From contig NZ_AP024646.1 in the NCBI RefSeq assembly GCF_019977235.1, forward strand, positions 372,001 to 436,000: 64,000 bases of DNA, in the 5' to 3' direction. The translations under genes and the position numbers were made by a program. This document shows, one piece after another, positions 7,995-16,165 of this stretch. Each line of letters opens with the position of its first letter. Positions within the stretch are counted from its first letter, which is position 1. Below the pieces are notes generated by a model. It was not told the origin of the DNA, made no database searches, and saw nothing but the letters and a program-made list of their open reading frames with translations. Source of the stretch: Arthrobacter sp. StoSoilB5 (lineage in GTDB: Bacteria; Actinomycetota; Actinomycetes; Actinomycetales; Micrococcaceae).

Positions 7995-10900
7995 TCATCT
8001 CCGCACCATGGCACGGAGTAGTTTTACCGCCACTGAAAGCGCTGCAATGTCCACCGGACCTGGCTTGATAGCCTCCTTGATGGTTTCCTGGACCCGGGCC
8101 AGTTGTTCGATGTTTCCGCGTTCCCAGTCCATGATCCGCTCCACTGGATCTGACGCCACGGCAGTCACCGCACCAGAGATGCGGGGTGTGTGCCGCACCA
8201 CGGCCTTGGTCATGTCGGCGAGGACCAGATACATGTCATCCCGCAACGCAGCACGGGCCAGCGACTCCCAATGGGTGTCCCGGGGGAGCATGGTGATGTG
8301 TTCCAGGAGGGGGATCGCCGAGATGCGTTCGAAGACCGCGAAGTACACCTCGGCCACTGCTTCCACCGGCTCTTGCAGCTCCTCCGCGATAACGGAAATG
8401 TCCAGTAATCCGTAGCTGACCAGCAGTTCGGATGCCCTGATACCCAGATCATGGGGCAAGCCCACCGAGTCTGTATGGGCCAGGCGTCTCTGGGCGTGGT
8501 CAGGGTTGACTCCATGAAGGAAGCTCGTGAGGTTCGCCCGCATCAAGGACATCGGCGGCTCAAGCCTGGCCAAGGCATCGGCAATAGGCTTGTCGCGGAA
8601 GTCATGGGTCACGTACCAGCGGACGGACCGGTCCAGCAGTCGCCGCAGGTCCAGGGCAACGGCGGCTCCATGCTCACGGGGTGTGGTGGGCGGCACTTGG
8701 GCGATGCTGCCGGTGAGGGCGTCAAAGTCCCAGATCTTCCGCATCACCACGAACGCCCGGGCCACTGCGGAGGCAGAAACCGTCGTCTCCTCCATCGCGC
8801 GGAAAGCGAAGGCGATGCCTCCCATGTTGATCATGTCGTTGGCCACCACCGTGGCTACGATCTCCCGGCGCAGGGGATGCGTGGAGAGATGTTTACCGAA
8901 CCGCGCTGAGACTTGCTTGGGGAAATAGCCACGAAGGGTTTGAGAAAACCAGGGATCATCGGACAAACCGCCCTCTGTGAGTTCTCGGGCGAGTTCGATC
9001 TTGGCGTAGGCCGCCAAAACAGCGAGTTCAGGAGTGGTTAGTCCCTTGCCCGTCAGGACCCGTGCCTGAAGTTCGGCGTTGCTGGGGAGGCATTCGAGTC
9101 CCCTGTCCAGGTCCGTGACTGATTCCAGCCAGTCCATGGTCCGTTCAAAGCTGGGACTCCATTCCAACGCCAGCTGCTTGTCATTGAGGAGCAGGACGTT
9201 CTGGTCATCATTGGTTTTCAGGACAAGCTGTCCCACCTCGCCTTGGAGTGAGTGCAGGAATCCAGTCCGTTCTGCCGCGGACATCCTGCCCGCGGAGATC
9301 ATCCGGTCGAGGAAGATCTTGATGTTCACTTCGTGGTCCGAGCAATCCACGCCGGCTGAATTATCGATCGCGTCCGAATTCACCAGAATGCCTGCCAAGG
9401 CAGCTTCGATCCGGCCGCGCTGGGTGACTCCAAGATTGCCGCCCTCGGCAATGATGTGCGCACGCAGTTCGTTGGCGTTGACGCGGATGGCGTCGTTTGA
9501 TTTGTCTCCCACATCGGCATGGGACTCCGTGGATGCCTTGATATAGGTGCCGATTCCGCCGTTGTACAGGAGGTCTACGGGGGCGGAGAGGACCGCACGG
9601 AGAAGCTCGGCTGGGCTCATGGCCAACTGACCATGGGGATCGGCACCTTCATCCAATCCCAAGGCCAGTCTGGCTTGTTCCGTGAGCAGGATGGATTTTT
9701 CCGTCCGGGCAAATACTCCGCCGCCAGGGCTCAGCTTGGTGCGGTCGTAATCGGCCCAGGAGGAGCGTGGGAGTTTGAAGAGCCGTTCCCGCTCGGCGTA
9801 GGAGACCTCGGGGTCCGGTGTGGGATCCAGGAAGATGTGCCGGTGATCGAATGCGGCCACGAGCTTGATGTGGTGGGACAGGAGCATCCCGTTGCCAAAG
9901 ACGTCTCCGCTCATGTCTCCTATGCCAACAACCGTGAAGTCCTCGGCACGGGAATCGATCATGAGTTCACTGAAGTGGTGCCGCACGGATTCCCAGGCAC
10001 CTCGGGCCGTGATCCCCATTTGCTTGTGGTCATAACCCACTGAGCCTCCGGAAGCGAAGGCGTCACCCAGCCAGAACCCGTACTCGGCTGCGAGGGCGTT
10101 GGCGATGTCCGAGAAGGTTGCTGTTCCCTTGTCGGCGGCTACCACGAGGTAGTAGTCGTCCCCGTCGTGCCGTACCACCCGGGGCGGCGCGAGCACGCGG
10201 CCGCTGCTTCCGCCGTCGGGATCCGACACCAGGTTGTCCGTGATATCCAGCAAGCCGCGGATGAACGTCCGGTAGCTCTCCTGCCCTTCCGCGAGCCAGG
10301 CAGCACGGTCCTCTGCCGGATCCGGGAGACGTTTGGGGAAGAATCCGCCCTTGGCTCCGGTGGGAACAATCACGGCATTCTTGACGGTCTGGGCTTTCAC
10401 GAGCCCCAGGATTTCCGTGCGGAAGTCTTCCCGCCTGTCCGACCATCGGAGGCCGCCGCGGGCTATGGGACCGAAACGCAAATGGACGCCTTCAACGCGC
10501 GGTGAATACACCCAGATTTCGAATTTCGGACGAGGTGCAGGGGCAGCGGGGATGCTGGCGGGGTTGAGCTTGAAGCTTATAAAGGGTCTGTCGAGATAAA
10601 AGTTTGTGCGCAGCGTGGCGTCCACCAGGCTCGCGAGGGAACGCAGCAACCGATCGGCGTCCAGGACAGGGACGGCGTCGATGGCATTGGTCAGGTTCGT
10701 TCGGGCTGCGTGGACGGCCTGTGTGCGGTGGCTCAGTTCGCTGCTTCCCTCTTCGAACAGATCTCCCCCGGGCAGCCTGGTTTCCCCATGGCTGGAATTG
10801 ACGAGGTCCGGATCAAACAAGTCCGGAGCGAAGCGGTCAGGGTTGAACTTCGCCTCGAACAGTTCCAGCAGGGCATGGGTTGCCGTGGCATTGCCGCGGA

Positions 10901-12941
10901 GTGTGTCCGCGATGAAGCCATAAGAGTTGGTGCTCCCCAGTTGCCGGAGGTACTTGGCGTAAGCGCGGAGGATGGCGACCCGCCGCCAGTCGATGCCCTC
11001 CTTGATGACCAGAGCGTCCAAAGCGTCCGACTCCGCGTCACCGCGCATCGCGGCACAGAATGCGCCGGCCAGCAGATCGCCCGTGGCCAGGGGGTCCACG
11101 CCTCGGGGAAACTTCAGGCCGAGGTCGTAGAGGAAGAACTGCCGGCCGTCGGCCCGCTGAACGTCGAAAGGCCGCTGGTCCAGGACCTTCAAACCCAGGT
11201 TATGGAAGAAGGGGAGGATCTCGGTAAGGCTCTGCGGGCGGGTTAAGTAGAGGCGGATCCGGGCGTCCTCAATGAGGACGGCTGTGCCAGGACGTTGGTA
11301 AACGGTCAGGAGGGGGTCGGCTTGGTCTGCAGATCCCGGTTCAGCGGACGCAACCGGGAAGCTTTCAAACTTCGCAATGTCCTCAACTGCGTCCTCCACC
11401 TCGTAATCGGCCTTATAGCTCGCCGGAAACGCAGTTGCCCATTGCCTGGACAGCTGGGCCGCTTCCTTCCGGGGATACCTTGCTTGGAGGGCCTCGTCGA
11501 GGCCTTGCGCCCATGACCTCGTAGCGGCGACGATCCTCTGCTCCAGGACCGCGGCATCTACCACCGCGGGAGTGCCTTCGTGCCGTGAGGGGTCCTGTGG
11601 CAAAAGGATCCGGAAGAACACGCGGGCCATGGCGGATTCGCCCAACCGAAGCTCAAACTCGATTGCGTCGGACCCAAACGCTTCACGCAGCTCGCGCTCA
11701 ATGTTGAGCCTGACGGCCGTGCTGTACCTATACCTGGGTAGGAAAACCAGTGCTGTCATGAACCGACCGAACGAGTCCGGACGAAGAAACAGCCGGGTGC
11801 TGTGGCGTTCCTGGAGTCGCAGGATCTCGCGGGCACGGATGGCCAACTGCTCCGCATCGATGTGGAACAGTTCGTCCCGCGGGTAAGCCTCCAACACCGC
11901 AAGAAGCTCCTTGCCATGATGCGATGCCCGTGGGTAGCCGAATGCCCGCAGCACTTCCTCCACCGTGTCCCGGATCACCGGAATCTGCTGTGCGGAACGG
12001 GCGGTTGAGCTGGGGGAGAAGAGGCCAACAAAGGTGCACCCGCTGGTATCTGTGCCCTCAGTATCTGTTCCCTGGGAGTTGTGGGCGGCCAAGGTGATCT
12101 CGTCGAGGTAGGCCCGGCGAAGGACCGTTGAGCGGAGGGTGGATTTGGTGAGGGTAAGGACGGGCGCCTCGGAAGGAACATCGCTTGGGGCGGCAGGACT
12201 GGCCGCATCCCGGAGAAGTCCAAGCCCACGGCGCCCGCGATACCCCAGGAACACGAAGTTCCCGTCGTCCAGCCAGCGCAGCAGCTCCTGGGCTTCGCGC
12301 GCGGTCCGGTCTTTTGTGGCGGCCTCGTCCAGGGCACTGATTTCGTGTGCCAGTTCCGCGTGGATGGCCTCGGCGTCCTCGGCGGCTGCCCGAACATCCT
12401 CCAGAACCATGTTCAGCCGGCCAACCAGGACCTCGGCGCTCGCGTCGTCCGGAATCCGGGGGATCTCGATTGCTATCCACGCCTCGGTGAGCGGTCCGGC
12501 GTCGTGCCCGTCTGGGGAAAGGACCGGCTTCGAAGCTGCGGCCGCCGCCGCGTCACCATCGGAACGTTCGACGCCGGTTGGTAGCCCCGAGCGGTGAGGT
12601 CCCCTATGGATGTCGGTGAGGCGGTGGGTGCCCGGGTCCCGCGTGACGCTGAAAGTGGGGTGGACCAGGAGCCGGATGGAAGCGGTGTCCCGGGCGATCT
12701 CGGCTGTCACGGAGGGAAGGAGGTAGGGCATGTCATCCGCGACGATTGCCACCAAGCTGGAGTCCGTTTCGTTCAGGACTCCGATGACTGCTTGTCCCGG
12801 TTCACGGCGTTCGGCCAGCGAGCGGTGGTAGCGCGCCCGTTCCAGCAGCGTCTCCGGTGTGTAGCTGCGGACGTCGTCGTCGGCCACGTGCTCGTAGTAG
12901 TCGGTCAGGAACCCGTCCGCCGGCTCGATCCTGGGGGACAT
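7995..12941 (-). CDS. gdh: NAD-specific glutamate dehydrogenase, large 180-kDa type
   Basis: This 1648-residue enzyme (EC 1.4.1.2) oxidises glutamate to 2-oxoglutarate and ammonia. The N-terminal third carries ACT-like regulatory regions. The catalytic core includes PTGAKGGFFPKRLPD and the nucleotide-binding stretch VVGIGDMSGDVFGNGMLLS, and a long C-terminal helical region follows. I chose ATG 12941; the frame is open to 12986, but that part reads through a palindrome. It acts catabolically and would consume the glutamate released by the hut pathway encoded on both sides. An IS481-family element begins 57 bp upstream of the start, so its native promoter region has been altered. Confidence 0.95.
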   Translation of the reverse strand: MSPRIEPADGFLTDYYEHVADDDVRSYTPETLLERARYHRSLAERREPGQAVIGVLNETDSSLVAIVADDMPYLLPSVTAEIARDTASIRLLVHPTFSVTRDPGTHRLTDIHRGPHRSGLPTGVERSDGDAAAAAASKPVLSPDGHDAGPLTEAWIAIEIPRIPDDASAEVLVGRLNMVLEDVRAAAEDAEAIHAELAHEISALDEAATKDRTAREAQELLRWLDDGNFVFLGYRGRRGLGLLRDAASPAAPSDVPSEAPVLTLTKSTLRSTVLRRAYLDEITLAAHNSQGTDTEGTDTSGCTFVGLFSPSSTARSAQQIPVIRDTVEEVLRAFGYPRASHHGKELLAVLEAYPRDELFHIDAEQLAIRAREILRLQERHSTRLFLRPDSFGRFMTALVFLPRYRYSTAVRLNIERELREAFGSDAIEFELRLGESAMARVFFRILLPQDPSRHEGTPAVVDAAVLEQRIVAATRSWAQGLDEALQARYPRKEAAQLSRQWATAFPASYKADYEVEDAVEDIAKFESFPVASAEPGSADQADPLLTVYQRPGTAVLIEDARIRLYLTRPQSLTEILPFFHNLGLKVLDQRPFDVQRADGRQFFLYDLGLKFPRGVDPLATGDLLAGAFCAAMRGDAESDALDALVIKEGIDWRRVAILRAYAKYLRQLGSTNSYGFIADTLRGNATATHALLELFEAKFNPDRFAPDLFDPDLVNSSHGETRLPGGDLFEEGSSELSHRTQAVHAARTNLTNAIDAVPVLDADRLLRSLASLVDATLRTNFYLDRPFISFKLNPASIPAAPAPRPKFEIWVYSPRVEGVHLRFGPIARGGLRWSDRREDFRTEILGLVKAQTVKNAVIVPTGAKGGFFPKRLPDPAEDRAAWLAEGQESYRTFIRGLLDITDNLVSDPDGGSSGRVLAPPRVVRHDGDDYYLVVAADKGTATFSDIANALAAEYGFWLGDAFASGGSVGYDHKQMGITARGAWESVRHHFSELMIDSRAEDFTVVGIGDMSGDVFGNGMLLSHHIKLVAAFDHRHIFLDPTPDPEVSYAERERLFKLPRSSWADYDRTKLSPGGGVFARTEKSILLTEQARLALGLDEGADPHGQLAMSPAELLRAVLSAPVDLLYNGGIGTYIKASTESHADVGDKSNDAIRVNANELRAHIIAEGGNLGVTQRGRIEAALAGILVNSDAIDNSAGVDCSDHEVNIKIFLDRMISAGRMSAAERTGFLHSLQGEVGQLVLKTNDDQNVLLLNDKQLALEWSPSFERTMDWLESVTDLDRGLECLPSNAELQARVLTGKGLTTPELAVLAAYAKIELARELTEGGLSDDPWFSQTLRGYFPKQVSARFGKHLSTHPLRREIVATVVANDMINMGGIAFAFRAMEETTVSASAVARAFVVMRKIWDFDALTGSIAQVPPTTPREHGAAVALDLRRLLDRSVRWYVTHDFRDKPIADALARLEPPMSLMRANLTSFLHGVNPDHAQRRLAHTDSVGLPHDLGIRASELLVSYGLLDISVIAEELQEPVEAVAEVYFAVFERISAIPLLEHITMLPRDTHWESLARAALRDDMYLVLADMTKAVVRHTPRISGAVTAVASDPVERIMDWERGNIEQLARVQETIKEAIKPGPVDIAALSVAVKLLRAMVRR

Positions 12942-12964
12942 GCTTTCATGATCGCTTAAACGCA

Positions 12965-12997
12965 GCGAGATGGCAGTAGATGCCAATGTTTGAGAAG
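12965..12997. repeat. left part of an IS-split palindrome, including one target-site copy
   Basis: Bases 12965-12997 begin CGAGATGGCAGT and end in the 16-base sequence GCCAATGTTTGAGAAG (12982-12997). That 16-mer recurs at 14378-14393 on the other side of the IS element. Joined to the right part with one 16-mer removed, the region forms a 57-bp interrupted palindrome. In the minus direction it lay between tRNA-Cys and the glutamate dehydrogenase. Confidence 0.8.
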
Positions 12998-13002
12998 TGT
13001 CA

Positions 13003-13078
13003 TGTCTCAGGACATTGAGGACACTTCGAGTCTCAGGACTTCGTGGACACTGTATGTCTCATGACGTCGTGGACACTT
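13003..13078. repeat. three iterated 24-bp units in the left IS end
   Basis: Units at 13003-13026, 13029-13052 and 13055-13078 follow the pattern (T/A)GTCTCA(G/T)GAC..(C/G)..GGACACT, with a 26-bp period. They are probably transposase-binding sites. The third unit overlaps the last codons of the transposase gene. Confidence 0.85.
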
Positions 13079-14279
13079 GGTTCGCCATGAAGCCGCGGGG
13101 TTTGTTGTTGCCTATGTATTTGGTTCCTCTTGGCGGGCGCGGATGGGAAATGATTTCGGTTCCGTGCCCGTCGAAGAACATGATGCGTTGTGCGTCGTAG
13201 AGGATGTGGATTGTTTCTCCGGCGCGGTCTCTGCCTACTTGGAAGTGCGTGCCCACGACCGTGACGACGCCCAGGCGGCTGACGGTTCTTCGTACGGTTC
13301 GCCGGATCTGGGTTTTGATCTCAGAGATCACGGGGACCGAGGGGGCGGGCACTTTCTCGGTGGCTTCCCAAGCCTGTTGGGGAGTCATTCGGGCCGGCAG
13401 TGCCTGATGTTCACGCTCGGTGTTGTAGTAGTGGTCGAAGGTGTCGACCTGGGCTTGAAGATCCTTGATCGTTGAAGCCGGTTTTTGCTTGTGCAGAAAC
13501 CGGTGCAGTGTGCGGTGGAATCGTTCGTTCTTGCCCTGGGTGGTGGGCTTGTAGGGCTTGCCCGTGATCGGTTCGACTCCGAGAGATCTCAGGTAGTCCA
13601 CCAATGCCCCGCTTCGTCCCCTGCGTGTGGGGTTCAGGGCCATGCCGTTGTCGGAGAGAAACTTCCGGGGAACCCCGTGTTTACTGATGGCATGTTTGAC
13701 CACCCGCAGGGCCGCTTCGCTCGTTTCTCCGGCCGCAACCAGTGACGCCAAGGCCAAGCGTGAATGATCATCAATGAGCTGGAAAATCACAACCTTCCGC
13801 CCGTTTTCCAGCTGCCATTCCGTGGCGTCGATCTGCCAGCAACAGTTCGGTGCGGGATATACGAACCGGCGGTAAGCGCTTCGAGGCTTCTTCCGCGGCT
13901 CCGGAACCACCATGCCGGCCTTGGTAAAGAGCCGGGCAAGCGTTGCCCGGGACGGCGGTTCCACACCGTCCCGGCGCATCCTTGCCTGAACGCTCAAAGG
14001 CCCATGGTCATGGCCTTGGGCCTCCAACGCTTCCCTCACATGCAAAGCCAACGCGGTGACCCCTGCGGGAGTAGCGTTAGGGCTGGTACGTGGCTTGGTC
14101 GAACGCATAGCCATCGCTTGTGCCGGCCCACCCGACACCGCAGCGGCCCTGACCTTATAGAACCAAGACCGTGAGACGTTGTGCTCGCGGCAGAAGGCTG
14201 CCACGGCACCTCGAGGACTCTCCTCAGGCCACGAGGCGACAAGATACCGGACCTTCATATCGGGTTTGAGTTCGCTCAT
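13059..14279 (-). CDS. IS481-family transposase
   Basis: A 406-residue DDE transposase if translation starts at ATG 14279; an upstream ATG at 14333 would start inside the terminal repeats. N-terminal helix-turn-helix regions (FCREHNVSRSWFYKVRA and SRATLARLFTKAGM) precede the rve integrase core. The catalytic residues lie in WQIDATEW, FLSDNGMAL and GKNERFHRTLH. The C-terminal DHYYNTEREHQALPARMTPQ is typical of the family. No frameshift is seen, so it should be active. Confidence 0.93.
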   Translation of the reverse strand: MSELKPDMKVRYLVASWPEESPRGAVAAFCREHNVSRSWFYKVRAAAVSGGPAQAMAMRSTKPRTSPNATPAGVTALALHVREALEAQGHDHGPLSVQARMRRDGVEPPSRATLARLFTKAGMVVPEPRKKPRSAYRRFVYPAPNCCWQIDATEWQLENGRKVVIFQLIDDHSRLALASLVAAGETSEAALRVVKHAISKHGVPRKFLSDNGMALNPTRRGRSGALVDYLRSLGVEPITGKPYKPTTQGKNERFHRTLHRFLHKQKPASTIKDLQAQVDTFDHYYNTEREHQALPARMTPQQAWEATEKVPAPSVPVISEIKTQIRRTVRRTVSRLGVVTVVGTHFQVGRDRAGETIHILYDAQRIMFFDGHGTEIISHPRPPRGTKYIGNNKPRGFMANQVSTTS

Positions 14280-14299
14280 GGAACGAGCAAAACCCGCAC

Positions 14300-14372
14300 A
14301 AGTGCCCACGATGTCCCGAGACACACTGTCCACGATGTCCTGAGACAGAAGTGTCCATTAAGTCATGAGACT
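14300..14372. repeat. three iterated 24-bp units in the right IS end
   Basis: Units at 14300-14323, 14324-14347 and 14349-14372 are inverted copies of the units in the left end. They surround the alternative upstream start of the transposase frame. Confidence 0.85.
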
Positions 14373-14377
14373 CCACA

Positions 14378-14420
14378 GCCAATGTTTGAGAAGAACATCG
14401 GCATTAACTGCCATCTCGCG
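14378..14420. repeat. right part of the IS-split palindrome, including the second target-site copy
   Basis: It begins with GCCAATGTTTGAGAAG and continues AACATCGGCATTAACTGCCATCTCG. Within it, GCCAATGTT pairs with AACATCGGC. Its last 12 bases (ACTGCCATCTCG) are the exact complement of CGAGATGGCAGT at 12965-12976 beyond the IS. Confidence 0.8.
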
Positions 14421-14431
14421 AAGGCCAGCAG

Positions 14432-14502
14432 ACGTGGTGGCGGGATTCGAACCCGCGTGCGCTGCTTTGCAGGCAGCTCCCTGGCCTCTCGGGTACACCA
14501 CG
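14432..14502 (-). tRNA. tRNA-Cys (GCA)
   Basis: A 71-base cloverleaf on the minus strand. The acceptor CGTGGTG pairs with CACCACG. The anticodon stem GCTGC/GCAGC encloses the loop CTGCAAA (anticodon GCA), and the T arm is GCGGG-TTCGAAT-CCCGC. CCA is not encoded. The 3' end is 12 bases from the right palindrome part, so the IS lies between this tRNA and the glutamate dehydrogenase on the same strand. Confidence 0.93.
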
Positions 14503-14553
14503 TGCAACCGACACTAGGCGCCCGAAGGCAGGACGATCAAAGTTCATTGCCCC

Positions 14554-14591
14554 GGCTTTCGCAGGGCTACGTTGGCTTTCGCAGGGCTACG
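14554..14591. repeat. 18-bp tandem duplication
   Basis: GGCTTTCGCAGGGCTACG occurs at 14554-14571 and again at 14574-14591. The second copy contains the stop codon of the membrane-protein gene that ends at 14587. Confidence 0.85.
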
Positions 14592-15066
14592 GAAAAGCTA
14601 CGGAACGTTGCCCTCCGTGACGGCCCCTCCGCGCCAGCTTGGATACTCCCGCAGCCATCAGCAAAGTGAGAATGGCAGCAGCAGCATGCGTGTAAAGCAT
14701 GAGGTCAGCAGTGTGCACCTGGCCTGAGCCCGCCTGACTGTCCGCAGGTACGTCCACTGGTTGCTGCGCCTGCCCGTGCAAATGGTCAAGGAATCCGGCG
14801 CCGGCAAACGAGCCGCTCAAGGCGTCGAAACCAAAGAACAGCAACTGCTGGGCCAGGCCGGACAACAGCAACAACAGCAAAGGCCCATGGATCCAGCGGG
14901 CAATCAATTGCGCGGCCAGGGCAGCGAGGGCAACAAAGGCCAGCAGTACGGGCATCGCCGGGGCGCTGCCACCTGAGACGACGTGCGCGGAAAGACCCAA
15001 AGCGACAGCAACGGGTCCGGCCACCCAGGCCCACTTGTCCTGCACAGGAGTTGCGCCCATCGCCAT
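14587..15066 (-). CDS. hypothetical four-helix membrane protein
   Basis: A 159-residue protein with about four hydrophobic segments (residues roughly 12-30, 38-58, 62-82 and 122-140). A polar loop rich in Gln, His and Asp separates the third and fourth, and the tail is basic. I do not recognise the family. GGAGGG precedes the start, and two in-frame ATGs (15066 and 15060) are possible. It lies on the same strand as hutG, downstream of it by 56 bp, so it may be co-transcribed. Confidence 0.6.
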   Translation of the reverse strand: MAMGATPVQDKWAWVAGPVAVALGLSAHVVSGGSAPAMPVLLAFVALAALAAQLIARWIHGPLLLLLLSGLAQQLLFFGFDALSGSFAGAGFLDHLHGQAQQPVDVPADSQAGSGQVHTADLMLYTHAAAAILTLLMAAGVSKLARRGRHGGQRSVAFP

Positions 15067-15122
15067 CCGTCCCTCCGCACCTCCACACAGGCTAAACGGA
15101 GGACAGCGCCTGGGAACAGGCC

Positions 15123-16082
15123 CTAGGCCAACAGTGTGTTCACCAGCCGTGCTGCCACTTTCGCGGTTCGTCCATCGATGTCGAAGCCCGGGTTCAGCTC
15201 AGCAACGTCCAAGTGCCGCAGTGTCCCGCTCGCGGCTACTTGGCGGCAAACGGCATTGATCACGGGCAGTGGCACCCCGTACGCAGCAGGGGCGCTGACG
15301 CCCGGTGCCACCGAAGCCGGCAGCACGTCCAGGTCGATCGTCAGGTAAAGCACATCGATTCCAGCCACGAAGTCGGCCACGAACGTCTCCACGCGCTCTG
15401 CGGAGCAGTCCTCGTCCAGCAGGTATTTCACGCCGAGACGGTCCGCGGTGTCGAAAAGCGTGCGCGTGTTGTTGGGTTCGGAGATACCGACGACGGCGTA
15501 GTGCAGTTCGCGTCCGGCGGCTCGTTCTTCCTGGGCCATCTGGAGAAACGGCGTGCCGGAACTCGGAGTGGGCTCGTCACGCAGGTCAAAGTGGGCATCC
15601 AGGTTCAGGACGCCCAGCCGCTTGCCACTACGCACAGTCTCCGAACCGGCCAGGCCCAAATAGCTGGCAAACGCGGTCTCGTGGCCTCCGCCGAGCACGA
15701 CCGTGAGGTTTCCGGCGTCGAGCAGTTCAGAAATGGCGCGTCCGGCGCGCTGTTGTCCATCTTCCAGTGAGTCGTCCTCCACAACCACGTCACCGGCGTC
15801 GAACACGTCACGGTCAAGGTGGAAGGCCAGCGGGGCCAGCGCCGAGCGGATAGCGGCCGGAGCCGCGGCGGCACCTACGCGGCCCTTGTTGCGCCGCACG
15901 CCAGCGTCGCTGCAGAAACCCAGGACGACGGCGGGGCGTAAGGCAGCTGCGGCGGCTGTGGAATTGTGGGGTGTTACGGCTTGCCACCAGCGTCGGTGTT
16001 CGTCGCCGTCGCCGTCAAAGCGGCCGGTCCACGGCGTCGGGCTGACATCTACGGTGAGGCTGGTGCTGGTTCTTGATCCCAT
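15123..16082 (-). CDS. hutG: Formimidoylglutamase
   Basis: This arginase/agmatinase-family enzyme (EC 3.5.3.8) hydrolyses N-formimino-L-glutamate to glutamate and formamide, the last step of the four-step hut pathway. I chose ATG 16082, giving 319 residues; the extra residues of the longer frame look uncoded. The manganese-binding motifs are present in order: VLGGGHETAFA, LNLDAHFDLRD and LTIDLDVLPASVAPGVSAP. It is separated from hutUH by the glutamate dehydrogenase and the IS. The product glutamate is the substrate of the neighbouring dehydrogenase. Confidence 0.93.
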   Translation of the reverse strand: MGSRTSTSLTVDVSPTPWTGRFDGDGDEHRRWWQAVTPHNSTAAAAALRPAVVLGFCSDAGVRRNKGRVGAAAAPAAIRSALAPLAFHLDRDVFDAGDVVVEDDSLEDGQQRAGRAISELLDAGNLTVVLGGGHETAFASYLGLAGSETVRSGKRLGVLNLDAHFDLRDEPTPSSGTPFLQMAQEERAAGRELHYAVVGISEPNNTRTLFDTADRLGVKYLLDEDCSAERVETFVADFVAGIDVLYLTIDLDVLPASVAPGVSAPAAYGVPLPVINAVCRQVAASGTLRHLDVAELNPGFDIDGRTAKVAARLVNTLLA

Positions 16083-16165
16083 ACTTTCAAGCACACCTGA
16101 CGACGGACCCAAAAACCAGCAATCCAGCACGGGGCGTGTCCGGAATCCCGGACTTCAGCTAAGCG

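Larger units (their letters stand above)
12998..14377. mobile_element. IS481-family insertion sequence (1380 bp) with 16-bp target duplication
   Basis: The element runs from TGT at 12998 to ACA at 14377, the usual IS481 termini. The direct repeat GCCAATGTTTGAGAAG flanks it at 12982-12997 and 14378-14393. One DDE transposase fills the interior. Each end carries three copies of a 24-base unit close to TGTCTCAGGACNTCGTGGACACTT, inverted relative to each other. The target was the loop of a palindrome between tRNA-Cys and the glutamate dehydrogenase. The element looks intact. Confidence 0.9.

Noticed and set aside
12942..12986. Upstream extension of the glutamate dehydrogenase to 12986
   Set aside because: The 15 extra residues are encoded by a palindrome arm and stop at the IS junction. 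ATG 12941 fits the family N-terminus better.
13003..14372. Iterated 24-bp units considered as a CRISPR-like array
   Set aside because: There are no spacers of constant length and no cas genes. The units are inverted at the two ends of an IS and belong to it.
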